Assembly (NCBI RefSeq): GCF_010092985.1
Contig: NZ_CP048106.1
Coordinates: 744,001 to 808,000 of the forward strand
Length of the DNA: 64,000 nucleotides
Direction: 5' to 3'
Source: Pontibacter pudoricolor
GTDB lineage: Bacteria > Bacteroidota > Bacteroidia > Cytophagales > Hymenobacteraceae
Of this stretch, positions 1 to 8,414 are shown one piece after another (the first letter of the stretch is position 1; every line of letters begins with the position of its first letter). Under the pieces are notes generated by a model that searched no databases, was not told the DNA's origin, and was given only the letters and a program-made list of their open reading frames with translations. A program made the position numbers and the translations under genes.

Positions 1-2174
1 AACAGCACTGTAATGTTAAATACGGAGGCGCCTAATACTTTTCGGATTCCTACTTCTTTGGTTCGCTGCGCAGCCATAAACGCGACCAGCCCATATAAAC
101 CTAAGCAACCAATAAAAATTGCTATCAGCGAAAATATTTTGAAGAGGGTATTTTGTCTGGCCTCATCCTGGTAAAATTCGGCTATAGTTTCATCAAGGTA
201 TTTATAATTAAATACGTCATCCGGGTAAACCTTTTCCCAAACTTTTTCCAGATGCTGAAGCGCTTCTTTTTGTTGAGTCATGTCTATTTTGGCAGAGATA
301 ACACTGTAGGCTTCCGGGTTTTTTGTCATAACAAGCGGTTCTATGGGCGATGCCAGTGATGCCTGATGAAAATCGGCTACGACACCAACTATAGTACCCG
401 CAAATCTTCTGTCACCCAAAGACAAATGTTTTCCGATGGCATCCTCAGGCGTTTTGATTCCTAGTTTGCGACGCATCGTGTCATTGATCACCATGTAATG
501 TATTGAGTCGCTGTTCGGATACGCTTTGCCAGCCAGAAACTTCATATCAAACAAACTAAAGTAATAAGGGTCTACAAACTTTTTGTGAGTCTGAAAATCT
601 TCATCTTTTGACGCATGGTTAAAGTAGAAGTTACCGTAGCTGATGTTGCCAGATGAAGGGGCATCTGAGCCAAAGCTGATTTCCCTGATCGCGGGATTAT
701 TTAATAACTCCTGGCGCAGAGGCTGAATTTTATCTCCTGTGTTCAGAGGTAAAAAAACGGTGATTACGGCTTCCTTATTAAAGCCTAAGGATTTGTTTCG
801 GAAAAAGTTCATTTGTTCATTTACCAGAAGGGTACATATAATGAGCACCTGGCAAATGGTGAATTGCATGACCACTAATACCTGGCGTAAGGATATGCCG
901 CCAAAACGTTGCACGCTCATACGATTGCGCAGCGCTGTAATGGGTTGCAAACTTGATAAAACAAAGGCAGGGTAAAAGCCGGCGAAAAGCGTGACCAGTA
1001 AGGTTTGTATTCCCAGGAACAGTAACAGTAGTTTATCATCAACCAAACTGAAAGTTATCTGAAGGTCGAGAAGCGTATTCAGGTATGGTAAAGCCAGCTC
1101 CGTAAGAATAACCGACAGAAAAGTAGCACAAAGCACTATTAATAGGGTTTCGCATAAAAACTGGATAACCAATTGAGTGCGGCTGCTACCCATTACTTTT
1201 CTCACACCAACTTCTTTGGCACGTCTGATGGCCTGTGCAGTAGCAAGGTTTATAAAGTTTATGCAAGCGGTTAAAAGTAGCACTATGCCAACTATAGCCA
1301 TAGCCAGAATCAGTTCTTTTGAAATAGGCGTCTGAGCGAATGCTCCATAAAAGCTGGTATTATAGTGTATATCTTTCAGTGGTTGCATCAGGTAATGCAG
1401 AGTATGTCCTGGGCTCTCTCTTTCTGTATGTTTGCTTATAAATTGATTGACAGCTGCTTCAGCCCTGGTTGCAGACAGATTATCTGGTAGAACCACAAAT
1501 GTCTGGTGGTCGCTCGACAAATTACCCCAATCCGTTGGCAGTGTCTTTCGAATTGTTTCATAGGATACGAGCATTACAAAAGGAAACTCTGTATTGCCAG
1601 GCATATCCGGCATCACGGAAATTACCTTCAGGTTGTATTGGTTGTTGTACCTGATTACTTTGCCAATTGCATTCTGGTCCGGGAAATATTTTGTTGCAAG
1701 AGACTTCGTTAGTATCACTACATTGGGCTCCGTAAAGTGCGATCTCACATCCACGGGGCCTGTATTAAAATCAAAAACATCAAAAAAGCTTGGTTCTATA
1801 AAACCGATATTCTCATCAACCAAAAACTTCTTACCGGTACCTGTGCCGTTCGATGGAATATTTATCCGTGCACCTGCATCTCCCTTTATCTGAGTTATCT
1901 CTTCAAAGCCAAGTTTATTGTTGCTTCGCATATTGGCTGCCAACGGAAAATGGGAGGCAGGCGTGTTAAAATCATTTTCCGGGAAAGTAACTACCAATCG
2001 ATAGATTCTGTCGGCTTTCAGGTGAAAGCTGTCATAACTAAGCTGGTACTGGATTACCAGGAAAAGCAGGATGCTACAGGTAATGCCAAGAGCAAGTCCG
2101 GCAATGTTCAGGATGCTGTAACTCTTGTTACGGACAAGTGAGCGCATAGCCGTAAGGAAATAGATCTTTAACAT
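1..2174 (-). CDS. MacB/FtsX-type ABC transporter permease, C-terminus cut by window edge
   Basis: The minus strand is open from the ATG at 2172-2174 to the window edge, about 725 codons without a stop. The start reads MLKIYFLTAMRSLVRNKSYS, followed by a first membrane segment, a periplasmic MacB_PCD-like domain (DRIYRLVVTFPEND), an FtsX block (LLTACINFINLATAQAIRRA, then KEVGVRKVMG), a second periplasmic domain, and the start of a second FtsX block (KEVGIRKVLGAS) where the window ends. This double-FtsX layout is that of Bacteroidota permeases of about 790-800 residues, which work with a separate ATPase to export or mechanically transmit across the inner membrane; the substrate cannot be read. 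It is divergent from a sigma-54 regulator, and a sigma-54-type promoter lies 61 bases upstream of the start. Confidence 0.9.
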   Translation of the reverse strand, partial: MLKIYFLTAMRSLVRNKSYSILNIAGLALGITCSILLFLVIQYQLSYDSFHLKADRIYRLVVTFPENDFNTPASHFPLAANMRSNNKLGFEEITQIKGDAGARINIPSNGTGTGKKFLVDENIGFIEPSFFDVFDFNTGPVDVRSHFTEPNVVILTKSLATKYFPDQNAIGKVIRYNNQYNLKVISVMPDMPGNTEFPFVMLVSYETIRKTLPTDWGNLSSDHQTFVVLPDNLSATRAEAAVNQFISKHTERESPGHTLHYLMQPLKDIHYNTSFYGAFAQTPISKELILAMAIVGIVLLLTACINFINLATAQAIRRAKEVGVRKVMGSSRTQLVIQFLCETLLIVLCATFLSVILTELALPYLNTLLDLQITFSLVDDKLLLLFLGIQTLLVTLFAGFYPAFVLSSLQPITALRNRMSVQRFGGISLRQVLVVMQFTICQVLIICTLLVNEQMNFFRNKSLGFNKEAVITVFLPLNTGDKIQPLRQELLNNPAIREISFGSDAPSSGNISYGNFYFNHASKDEDFQTHKKFVDPYYFSLFDMKFLAGKAYPNSDSIHYMVINDTMRRKLGIKTPEDAIGKHLSLGDRRFAGTIVGVVADFHQASLASPIEPLVMTKNPEAYSVISAKIDMTQQKEALQHLEKVWEKVYPDDVFNYKYLDETIAEFYQDEARQNTLFKIFSLIAIFIGCLGLYGLVAFMAAQRTKEVGIRKVLGASVFNITVL

Positions 2175-2234
2175 AGTTTTAGGAATGATAGAGTGGTATC
2201 AAAAAACAGTAATGTAAATCGGTTATAAACTACA

Positions 2235-2251
2235 TGCCAAGTGCTGTGCCA
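2235..2251 (-). promoter_or_regulatory. Sigma-54-type promoter for the permease gene
   Basis: On the minus strand the sequence is TGGCACAGCACTTGGCA. It matches the sigma-54 consensus TGGCAC-N5-TTGC except for G in place of the C of the -12 element; the GG to GG spacing is the required ten bases. It lies 61 bases before the permease start and faces away from the sigma-54-dependent regulator gene. Confidence 0.6.
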
Positions 2252-2303
2252 AAACTATAAATCCTGATTCCTGAGCGCCCAGCTAAACTATAGTTTAAAA
2301 TAC

Positions 2304-2340
2304 TGTCCGGGCGTGGACACTTTTTGTCCGGCAATGGACA
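2304..2340. promoter_or_regulatory. Paired dyad sites, probable activator binding sites for the adjacent NtrC-type regulator
   Basis: Two 16-base dyads with arms TGTCC and GGACA lie at 2304-2319 (TGTCCGGGCGTGGACA) and 2325-2340 (TGTCCGGCAATGGACA). Their centres are 21 bases apart, two helical turns, so both would face the same side of the DNA. The pair lies midway between the two sigma-54-like promoters, as expected for enhancer sites of an NtrC-family activator. Binding by the neighbouring regulator is inferred. Confidence 0.6.
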
Positions 2341-2392
2341 GCAGGTACTACTTTTTCCGGTTAATTTCCCATAAATTACACTTGTATTAGCT

Positions 2393-2408
2393 TGGCACAA
2401 TATTTTAC
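2393..2408 (+). promoter_or_regulatory. Possible sigma-54 promoter for the regulator-kinase operon
   Basis: TTGGCACA at 2392-2399 is a perfect -24 element. The matching -12 position reads TTTAC rather than TTGCW, so the second half is weak. It ends about 30 bases before the regulator start and is the same distance from the paired dyads as the permease promoter on the other side. Confidence 0.4.
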
Positions 2409-2437
2409 TGTAAAGTATAAACTATAACCTACCTGCC

Positions 2438-3823
2438 ATGGAAAATAACCTGGGACGCATACTGGTAATCGACGATAACGAGGACGTGCTTTTCTCTGCT
2501 AAAATGCTGCTGCGTAAACATGCCAAAGAAGTAGTGATGGAGAAGAACCCGAAGAAGATACCATTTCTGCTTACCAACTATGAGTTCGATATAATACTGC
2601 TGGATATGAACTATAGCCAGGACATTACCAGCGGACAGGAAGGTTTTTACTGGCTACAGGAAATCCTGAAATATGATCCGTCGGCGGTGGTAGTGATGAT
2701 AACTGCGTTTGGCGATGTGGAGATGGCAGTGCGGGCAGTAAAAGAAGGCGCTACCGACTTTGTGCTCAAACCCTGGCAAAACGAAAAGCTGATCGCAACA
2801 CTTTCGGCGGCATCCAAGCTTAGAAATTCCTATAAAGAAGTGTCTCAGCTTAAAGAAGTAAATCGCACACTTTCAGCTGAGCTCAACTCAACTTCTGATA
2901 TCATTACCGGTACCAGCCAGCCCATGCAGCAACTCTTTTCGATTATTGATAAAGTTGCTAAAACGGATGCTGATATTTTACTGCTGGGCGAGAACGGAAC
3001 AGGTAAAGAGGTGATTGCCCGAACAATACACCAACGCTCTTCCCGCGCCGATAAAGTGTTTGTTACCGTAGATATGGGCGCTGTTACAGAATCTTTGTTT
3101 GAAAGTGAATTATTCGGGCATAAGAAAGGTGCGTTTACCGATGCGAAAGAGGATAGAGTAGGTAGGATAGAGGCGGCCAACGGCGGGACGCTATTTCTGG
3201 ATGAGATCGGGAATTTATCGCTGGCCATGCAGGCAAAATTACTGACCGTGCTGCAGCGCCGCGAAGTTATCAGAGTTGGAACCAACAAGCCAATACCCGT
3301 AAACGTACGGCTGATCTGCGCCACCAATATGCCCCTGAAGGAGATGGTTGCCCGTAACGAATTCCGCCAGGATCTGCTTTACCGCATTAATACCGTAGAG
3401 CTTAACCTGCCACCTTTACGCAACCGGCTAGATGATATTCCGGTGTTTGCGGAGCATTTTTTGGGCGTCTATGCTCGCAAGTACAAGCAGCCATTTAAGC
3501 GACTTTCGGATAGCGGTCTGGCCAGACTGAGCCGCTATAGTTGGCCGGGCAATGTGCGCGAGTTACAGCATGTACTGGAGCGTGCATCCATTATGAGCGA
3601 TAACCGGGAACTGCAAGCTGAAGATTTTTTCTTTTTAGCTGAATCAGAAACCTCTGCAACTATAGCTTTACCCGCAAATGATGCCCGTCGTCTGGACGAC
3701 CTGGAACGGGAAGCCGTGCAGCGGGCACTGGAAAAACATGACGGCAACGTATCGAAAGCTGCAAAAGAATTAGGCCTGTCGCGCGGGGCATTGTACCGAA
3801 GACTGGAGAAGTATGAGCTTTAA
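2438..3823 (+). CDS. Sigma-54-dependent response regulator, NtrC/AtoC family
   Basis: A 461-residue cytoplasmic activator of sigma-54 RNA polymerase. An N-terminal receiver domain (residues about 6-125) has the acidic pair IDDNED and the phosphorylated Asp in IILLDMN. The central AAA+ domain (about 155-385) has Walker A GENGTGKE, the sigma-54 contact loop as GAFTDA rather than GAFTGA, Walker B GGTLFLDEIG, and RQDLLYRINTVEL. The C-terminus carries WPGNVRELQ and a Fis-type helix-turn-helix (GNVSKAAKELGLSRGALYRR). The next gene, its likely kinase, overlaps it by 11 bases, so the two are translationally coupled. The divergent permease gene is the likely target. The GAFTDA change also occurs in other Bacteroidota regulators, as far as I recall. 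Confidence 0.95.
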   Translation: MENNLGRILVIDDNEDVLFSAKMLLRKHAKEVVMEKNPKKIPFLLTNYEFDIILLDMNYSQDITSGQEGFYWLQEILKYDPSAVVVMITAFGDVEMAVRAVKEGATDFVLKPWQNEKLIATLSAASKLRNSYKEVSQLKEVNRTLSAELNSTSDIITGTSQPMQQLFSIIDKVAKTDADILLLGENGTGKEVIARTIHQRSSRADKVFVTVDMGAVTESLFESELFGHKKGAFTDAKEDRVGRIEAANGGTLFLDEIGNLSLAMQAKLLTVLQRREVIRVGTNKPIPVNVRLICATNMPLKEMVARNEFRQDLLYRINTVELNLPPLRNRLDDIPVFAEHFLGVYARKYKQPFKRLSDSGLARLSRYSWPGNVRELQHVLERASIMSDNRELQAEDFFFLAESETSATIALPANDARRLDDLEREAVQRALEKHDGNVSKAAKELGLSRGALYRRLEKYEL

Positions 3824-5168
3824 GAACTACAGGCTTCAGTTGCTGCTGCGTATTCTGTTACTTACAGCATCAATTTATGCCCTGGCTATAGTTGGGGCCA
3901 ACCAGCAGTACAGAGGGACTTTTATCGGGCTGATCGTTTTAATAGTTGCACAGATCTTACTACTTATTTATTTTCATGAACGCACAAACCGGCAGTTTTT
4001 ACGTTTCCTGAATTCTATAAAGTACGACGATTTTACGGAGCAATTTCATGTGACCGGCGAAGGAAAAGTACAGAACCAGCTTGCGCAAGGGTTAAACGAT
4101 GTGATGCAGAAGTTCCGGGAAGTACGCGCCGAAAAAGAAGCGCATCTGCATTACTTCGAAGTTATAGTGCAACACATCGGTATCGGTATCATAACCTACA
4201 AACCAAACGGCGAGATAATGATGCTGAATAATGCCGCCAAAAAGCTGGTGCATTTAACGCAGGCCAGTAACATTAGTGAGCTGCAAAAAGTAAGTCCGGA
4301 GCTTGCCCTGGGTTTGCAACAACTTGAACATGGCGACAAGGTGCTGGTCCCGATCCGGAAAGGTGGCGAACAGGCAAACCTGACTGTACATGTCATGGAG
4401 CTTTCGCTGCTCGGGGACCGGATAAGGCTGGCATCTATCCAGAACATTCAGCGCGAACTGGAAGAGAAAGAGATGGAAGCGTGGCACAACCTGATCAAAG
4501 TACTCACACACGAGATCATGAACTCTGTAACGCCAATAGCGTCGCTTTCGGCAAGTGCATCCGAAGAGATCAGCAGTTACACGGATACCGAAGCCGAAGA
4601 GATAACCATACTGCGCGAAGAACTGGATGACGTGGGGAAATGCCTGCAAACTATAAGCCGCCGTTCTGATAGCCTGATCCGTTTTGTGAACGACTTCCGT
4701 AACCTGACAACCATATCTGTTCCACAGAAATCTGTATTTAAGGTAGGGGAGTTGTTCCGAGAAATAAAGATGCTGATGCGGGAGCAACTGGCCAGGCAGC
4801 AGGTTCGGTTACAAGTAGAGGTGCCATCCGAAGATATTTTACTTTCTGCTGACCGTGGCATGGTGGAACAAGTGCTGATAAACCTGGTAAAGAATGCTGT
4901 GGAGGCACTGCACGAAAGATCGGATGCAACTATAAAATTACAGGCCACCCTGGATGACCGCAGCCGGGCCCGGATTCTGGTTTGCGATAATGGGCAGGGC
5001 CTGACGGAAGAAGCCATGCAAAAGATATTTATTCCATTTTATACCACCAAAAAAACCGGTTCTGGTATCGGACTTAGCCTATCACGACAAATCATGCGTC
5101 TGCATCAGGGCAATATAGCTGTTGATTCTAAACTCGGTGAGGGTACAGCTTTCACTTTAAGTTTCTGA
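3813..5168 (+). CDS. NtrY-like sensor histidine kinase
   Basis: A 451-residue membrane kinase, partner of the overlapping regulator. Two membrane helices (residues about 6-27 and 34-55) are joined by a very short periplasmic link, so it probably senses from the membrane or cytoplasm. A HAMP/PAS-like segment (about 95-210) follows, then the dimerisation helix with the phospho-accepting His in LTHEIMNSVTPIASL, and an HATPase domain with N box NLVKNAVEAL, G1 DNGQGL and G2 GSGIGLSLSRQIM. The ATG at 3813 lies inside the end of the regulator gene, so the order is regulator then kinase. Input signal unknown; the divergent ABC permease suggests envelope stress or efflux control. Confidence 0.93.
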   Translation: MSFKNYRLQLLLRILLLTASIYALAIVGANQQYRGTFIGLIVLIVAQILLLIYFHERTNRQFLRFLNSIKYDDFTEQFHVTGEGKVQNQLAQGLNDVMQKFREVRAEKEAHLHYFEVIVQHIGIGIITYKPNGEIMMLNNAAKKLVHLTQASNISELQKVSPELALGLQQLEHGDKVLVPIRKGGEQANLTVHVMELSLLGDRIRLASIQNIQRELEEKEMEAWHNLIKVLTHEIMNSVTPIASLSASASEEISSYTDTEAEEITILREELDDVGKCLQTISRRSDSLIRFVNDFRNLTTISVPQKSVFKVGELFREIKMLMREQLARQQVRLQVEVPSEDILLSADRGMVEQVLINLVKNAVEALHERSDATIKLQATLDDRSRARILVCDNGQGLTEEAMQKIFIPFYTTKKTGSGIGLSLSRQIMRLHQGNIAVDSKLGEGTAFTLSF

Positions 5169-5234
5169 GGTCAAACTATAGTCTGACCATAAGTGCAACC
5201 GCGTGCGTATAGTTGAGGAAAGCAACAATACAGT

Positions 5235-5669
5235 ATGAGCAGAACAGTAACTATAAGCGCCGAGCAACCCAACGGGTTTGTTGCCAATATCCGGATGGGA
5301 GACCAGCAGTTTGTAATCGATGAAAGCGGAATTACTGAAGGAATTGATACCGGGCCAACGCCATACGACTATATTATGAGCGCACTCGGAGCCTGTACGG
5401 TTATTACCTTGCACATGTACGCGCAACGCAAACAATGGCCTCTGCAACGCGCAGAAGTAATCCTTAGCCATGAACGCGTATACGCTGCCGATTGTGAAAA
5501 TTGCGATGACAAATCAGCCAAAATATCTCAGATAACCAAAAAACTGAAACTGGTTGGGGACCTTACCCAGGAACAGCGCCTTCGGCTGGAAATTATCTCT
5601 TCTAAATGCCCGGTACAAAAAACCCTGCAGGCCGGCATTGTGATACAGACAGAGCTGGTGCAGGGCTAA
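5235..5669 (+). CDS. OsmC/Ohr-family hydroperoxide-reducing protein
   Basis: A 144-residue cytoplasmic protein of the OsmC/YhfA type. Family members reduce organic hydroperoxides with a pair of cysteines: here one in the SALGACTVITLHMYAQRK segment and one in SSKCPVQKTL. It also has the family's GPTPYDYIMSALGAC block. A further CxxC (DCENCDD) lies in the middle. It starts 66 bases after the kinase gene on the same strand and may read through from it, though the gap contains AACTATAG motifs and could hold its own promoter. Substrate not known. Confidence 0.9.
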   Translation: MSRTVTISAEQPNGFVANIRMGDQQFVIDESGITEGIDTGPTPYDYIMSALGACTVITLHMYAQRKQWPLQRAEVILSHERVYAADCENCDDKSAKISQITKKLKLVGDLTQEQRLRLEIISSKCPVQKTLQAGIVIQTELVQG

Positions 5670-5757
5670 GCTATAGTTTGCTACTCTTCCTGATTTCGGT
5701 ATATTCGTAACGTGTAACCAGGGCAGCCATACCCAAACTATAGTTGCTTTTCAGCCT

Positions 5758-7065
5758 ATGTTCAGAAGATCTGTATTTGTACTTTCACTCGTGTTTTCAC
5801 TGTTTGCCGGCTGCGTACCCATCGAGGAGCAGGCTCAAAGCGGCTCATCTAACCAGCAGACACCAATCCGGTACGAAGATTATATTTACAACGAAACTAT
5901 AAAGTCGGTACAGTTTTACCAGGCAACCGGTGTGCCCGAAGAAGTTTTGGAACCGGCTGTAACTTCGTTGCAGCAGGGGCGCCCGATCTTACTGGAGTTC
6001 GACAGGCTGAATGCCGGCCCGCAACGATTGGTAGCCAAGCTTATCCATTGCAACTATAACTGGACGCCTTCTAACCTTACCGAGACCCAGTATCTGAACG
6101 ATTTCAATGAGTTTTTTATAACGGATGTACAGAATTCGGTAAATACGCGCGTGCCGTATGTGCATTACCGGTTCAGGGTGCCACGGGTAAAAATGAGTGG
6201 TAACTATGTGCTGGAAGTAAGGGAAGAAGGCGGAAACCTGTTACTAACCCGCCGCATGATGGTGTATGAAAACCTGACAGCTGTTACTGCAAAGTTAGGT
6301 TTACCGGCTGGTCCATCAGGCAGGCAGACACGCCAGCCGGTTGAGTTTAATGTGTTTTACCAGGACTATGAACTTATAAACCCAGCCATGGAAGTAAAGG
6401 CTGTGCTACGCCAGAACCATCGCTGGGACAATGCCAGGTTTATCCCTTCACCGACCTTTGTGCGCGACCACCTGAAACGCCTGGAATATGTGTTCTTCGA
6501 GCCGAAAGATAATTTCCTGGGTTTGGCTGAATACCGGCCATTTGATACCCGCAGTGTACGCTACAATGGCATAGGCGTAAGCAGTGTAAAAGTAGAAGCT
6601 AACCCGATAGAAGTGTTTCTACAAATCGATAAAAACCGTTCGGGAGAAGTGTATAGCCAGGAGCCGGATATTAATGGCAAGATGCTTTTCAACAACCGCG
6701 AGTACGGCAACGGTGACGTGAACAGCGACTATACCTGGGTCGATTTTGAACTGAAAGCGTCGGAAGAAACGAACGGTCAGGTTTATATTCTGGGTGCGCT
6801 AACCGACTGGAAACTTACCTCTGATGCCCGAATGCGCTACAACGCTGAAAAACAGGTTTACAACGGCAGGCTACTTTTAAAACAGGGATACTACAACTAT
6901 CAATATGTACTTCAACAGAACCAAACGATAGATTATAGTTATTACGAAGGCAGTCACTTCCAGACAGAAAACTCCTACGACATCCTGATCTATTACCGCC
7001 CGCCAGGGTCAAGAGCTGATTTGTTGATCGGGTATGAGGAGATCTTGTTTAACAGGAGGAGGTAA
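5758..7065 (+). CDS. Type IX secretion system plug protein (DUF5103)
   Basis: A 435-residue lipoprotein. The N-terminus has a signal sequence ending in LFAGC, with Cys19 as the likely lipidation site. The body matches the DUF5103 family, which was identified as the periplasmic plug that closes the SprA translocon pore of the type IX secretion system. Recognised segments are the LIHCNYNW region, the PRVKMSGNYVLEVREEGG strand pair, and a C-terminal early-set/CBM48-like part (GQVYILGALTDW, LLKQGYYNYQYVL). Length fits the family. The CHU_C protein at 61002-63206 is the kind of cargo this system exports. It follows osmC after 88 bases. Confidence 0.88.
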   Translation: MFRRSVFVLSLVFSLFAGCVPIEEQAQSGSSNQQTPIRYEDYIYNETIKSVQFYQATGVPEEVLEPAVTSLQQGRPILLEFDRLNAGPQRLVAKLIHCNYNWTPSNLTETQYLNDFNEFFITDVQNSVNTRVPYVHYRFRVPRVKMSGNYVLEVREEGGNLLLTRRMMVYENLTAVTAKLGLPAGPSGRQTRQPVEFNVFYQDYELINPAMEVKAVLRQNHRWDNARFIPSPTFVRDHLKRLEYVFFEPKDNFLGLAEYRPFDTRSVRYNGIGVSSVKVEANPIEVFLQIDKNRSGEVYSQEPDINGKMLFNNREYGNGDVNSDYTWVDFELKASEETNGQVYILGALTDWKLTSDARMRYNAEKQVYNGRLLLKQGYYNYQYVLQQNQTIDYSYYEGSHFQTENSYDILIYYRPPGSRADLLIGYEEILFNRRR

Positions 7066-7205
7066 AGTTATACTACATACATAGTGCAGATAAGCGAATG
7101 TTGTTGTTTATACTTTAGTTAATCCGTCATTGGGATTATTTTCAGATTAAAAAAATGGCGAAGCTTTCAGGCTTTAGTAGTAGGAAGGGATCACAGGCTT
7201 AAAAG

Positions 7206-7397
7206 AAAAGGCCTGTAAAAGAGCCAAAGGCATAAATGGAATTTGTGACTGGAAGTCTTGCGGCGGCGATGCCGGAGAAAGCCAGTGCTTTCGGACGGAA
7301 GCGTCCCCATGCAAGACTTGGAGCGGGCGAAGTTAGTCTTGAAAAAGGATAAAGTCAAGTAGGCTCACTTCGGCTAGGTAACTCTTTTACAGGCTTT
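7206..7397. repeat. Nested inverted-repeat element of about 190 bases
   Basis: Outer arms GCCTGTAAAAGAG (7211-7223) and CTCTTTTACAGGC (7382-7394) are perfect over 13 bases. Inside them, AAGTCTTGC (7253-7261) pairs with GCAAGACTT (7311-7319), and within that GGACG (7293-7297) pairs with CGTCC (7302-7306). Such nesting fits a structured RNA or a small non-autonomous mobile element. No open frame of note lies in it. The whole gap 7066-7697 otherwise holds only the second inverted repeat at 7547-7613 and a GC-rich hairpin-like tract just before the next gene. Confidence 0.5.
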
Positions 7398-7546
7398 AAC
7401 ACTTGATAAAAGATGCCTTTGATGGATTAATTTTAAAGCCTACCGCCCCTGGCCACGCTTGCCGATACCCGTATCAACAACATGGCCCGTGGCTAAAGCC
7501 GCCATTTGGAAAAAGAATTTATAAGGAGAAAATAACCCAACGAGCA

Positions 7547-7613
7547 GCTTGTTTTTCCTTAAATAAAGAAAGAAATTAAGACCAGCAGTCACTACAAAAA
7601 AGGAAAAACAAGC
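7547..7613. repeat. Inverted repeat with 14-base perfect arms
   Basis: GCTTGTTTTTCCTT at 7547-7560 is the exact complement of AAGGAAAAACAAGC at 7600-7613, with a 39-base spacer. Neither arm is followed by a clean T run at the right place for a simple terminator, and the preceding gene ends almost 500 bases upstream, so a recombination or mobile-element boundary is as likely. Confidence 0.5.
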
Positions 7614-7697
7614 ACGGATAACTACGCCCAGAAGTCACCAAGGCAAGGCAGGCAAGCCTCGGCGCCTCCTGGCCTTGTTTGTTGTACTACATCTTGA

Positions 7698-8348
7698 ATG
7701 AATAAATTTATCTCCATAGCCATTATCTGTTTGTTGTTCGCCAGCAAGTCCTTTGCATGCCAATGCATTGGACCTTCAGCTAACATAGAAGAGAATTGGA
7801 AAGGGTCTTATCAGGTTTTTGTAGGTGAAGTTCTGGAATCATCGTCTGATAAACTTTACTTGGCAAGTGGACTGAACTATACCTATTATACCATTCAGGT
7901 GATTGAATCCTTGAAAGGCAACTATCATCCAAAGTATAGACTGCGGACGTTTGAAAGGATTAGCCACGGCTCTTGTGACTATACATTTGAAGTTGGTAAA
8001 AAGTACCTCATCTATGCCTACAGCGATAATGGTAATCTATCAACTAACATATGTTCCAGAACAGCACCAATAGAAGAAGTCAACAAAAATGAAATAGAAG
8101 AACTCAGACGACTGACTAAAGACTATGGTGAAGAAAAGGGAGCAGCCTTGATTATTGAGAAAAGCGTAGCAGAACGAGAGTTGGGAGTAGCACAAGTAAA
8201 AATAAAGGAATTGAATAATGCTACAGAAGAGCTAAACAACACTAAAAATTGGTTACTCGGGATAGCATTGGCTTTAGCGTTGCTCTTAGTTCTCTCAGTT
8301 TTCACAAGTCTAAGAAGGAAAAAAGACAAAGTACAGCACGGTTCATAG
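7698..8348 (+). CDS. Secreted TIMP/NTR-like domain protein with C-terminal membrane anchor
   Basis: 216 residues. A signal peptide (MNKFISIAIICLLFASKSFA) is followed at once by mature CQCIGP, the Cys-X-Cys start characteristic of tissue-inhibitor-of-metalloproteinase/netrin-like folds. The next 100 residues (VFVGEVLES, VIESLKGNY, SCDYTFEVGKKYLIYAY) match bacterial proteins of that sort. A coiled, charged stretch (about 140-182) leads to one membrane helix (LLGIALALALLLVLSVF) and a basic tail RRKKDK, so the domain faces outside and the tail inside. Role unknown; protease inhibition is a family guess only. It sits alone between palindromic intergenic sites, which suggests an accessory gene. Confidence 0.65.
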   Translation: MNKFISIAIICLLFASKSFACQCIGPSANIEENWKGSYQVFVGEVLESSSDKLYLASGLNYTYYTIQVIESLKGNYHPKYRLRTFERISHGSCDYTFEVGKKYLIYAYSDNGNLSTNICSRTAPIEEVNKNEIEELRRLTKDYGEEKGAALIIEKSVAERELGVAQVKIKELNNATEELNNTKNWLLGIALALALLLVLSVFTSLRRKKDKVQHGS

Positions 8349-8390
8349 TTTAGGCTGCGGCTATGCCTTGCCCACACTATGCACAACCCG
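8346..8390 (+). other. Palindrome-rich site ending in CCCGTTAGC, cassette-junction-like
   Basis: Between the TIMP-like gene and the DUF4269 gene lies a compact GC-rich run with GGCTGCGGC and GGCTATGCC and ending in CAACCCGTTAGC, 25 bases before the next ATG. Related sites with CAAC, a stem and CGTTA or CGTTG precede the genes at 9010, 14619 (minus) and 16008 (minus). The ends only partly fit the integron attC core GTTRRRY. Confidence 0.3.
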
Positions 8391-8414
8391 TTAGCACCTA
8401 TTGATGATTAACTA

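Noticed and set aside
7066-7697. rRNA or tRNA genes in the structured gap
   Set aside because: The stems do not form a cloverleaf and no T-arm GTTCGA-type sequence is in place; no conserved rRNA segment is seen.
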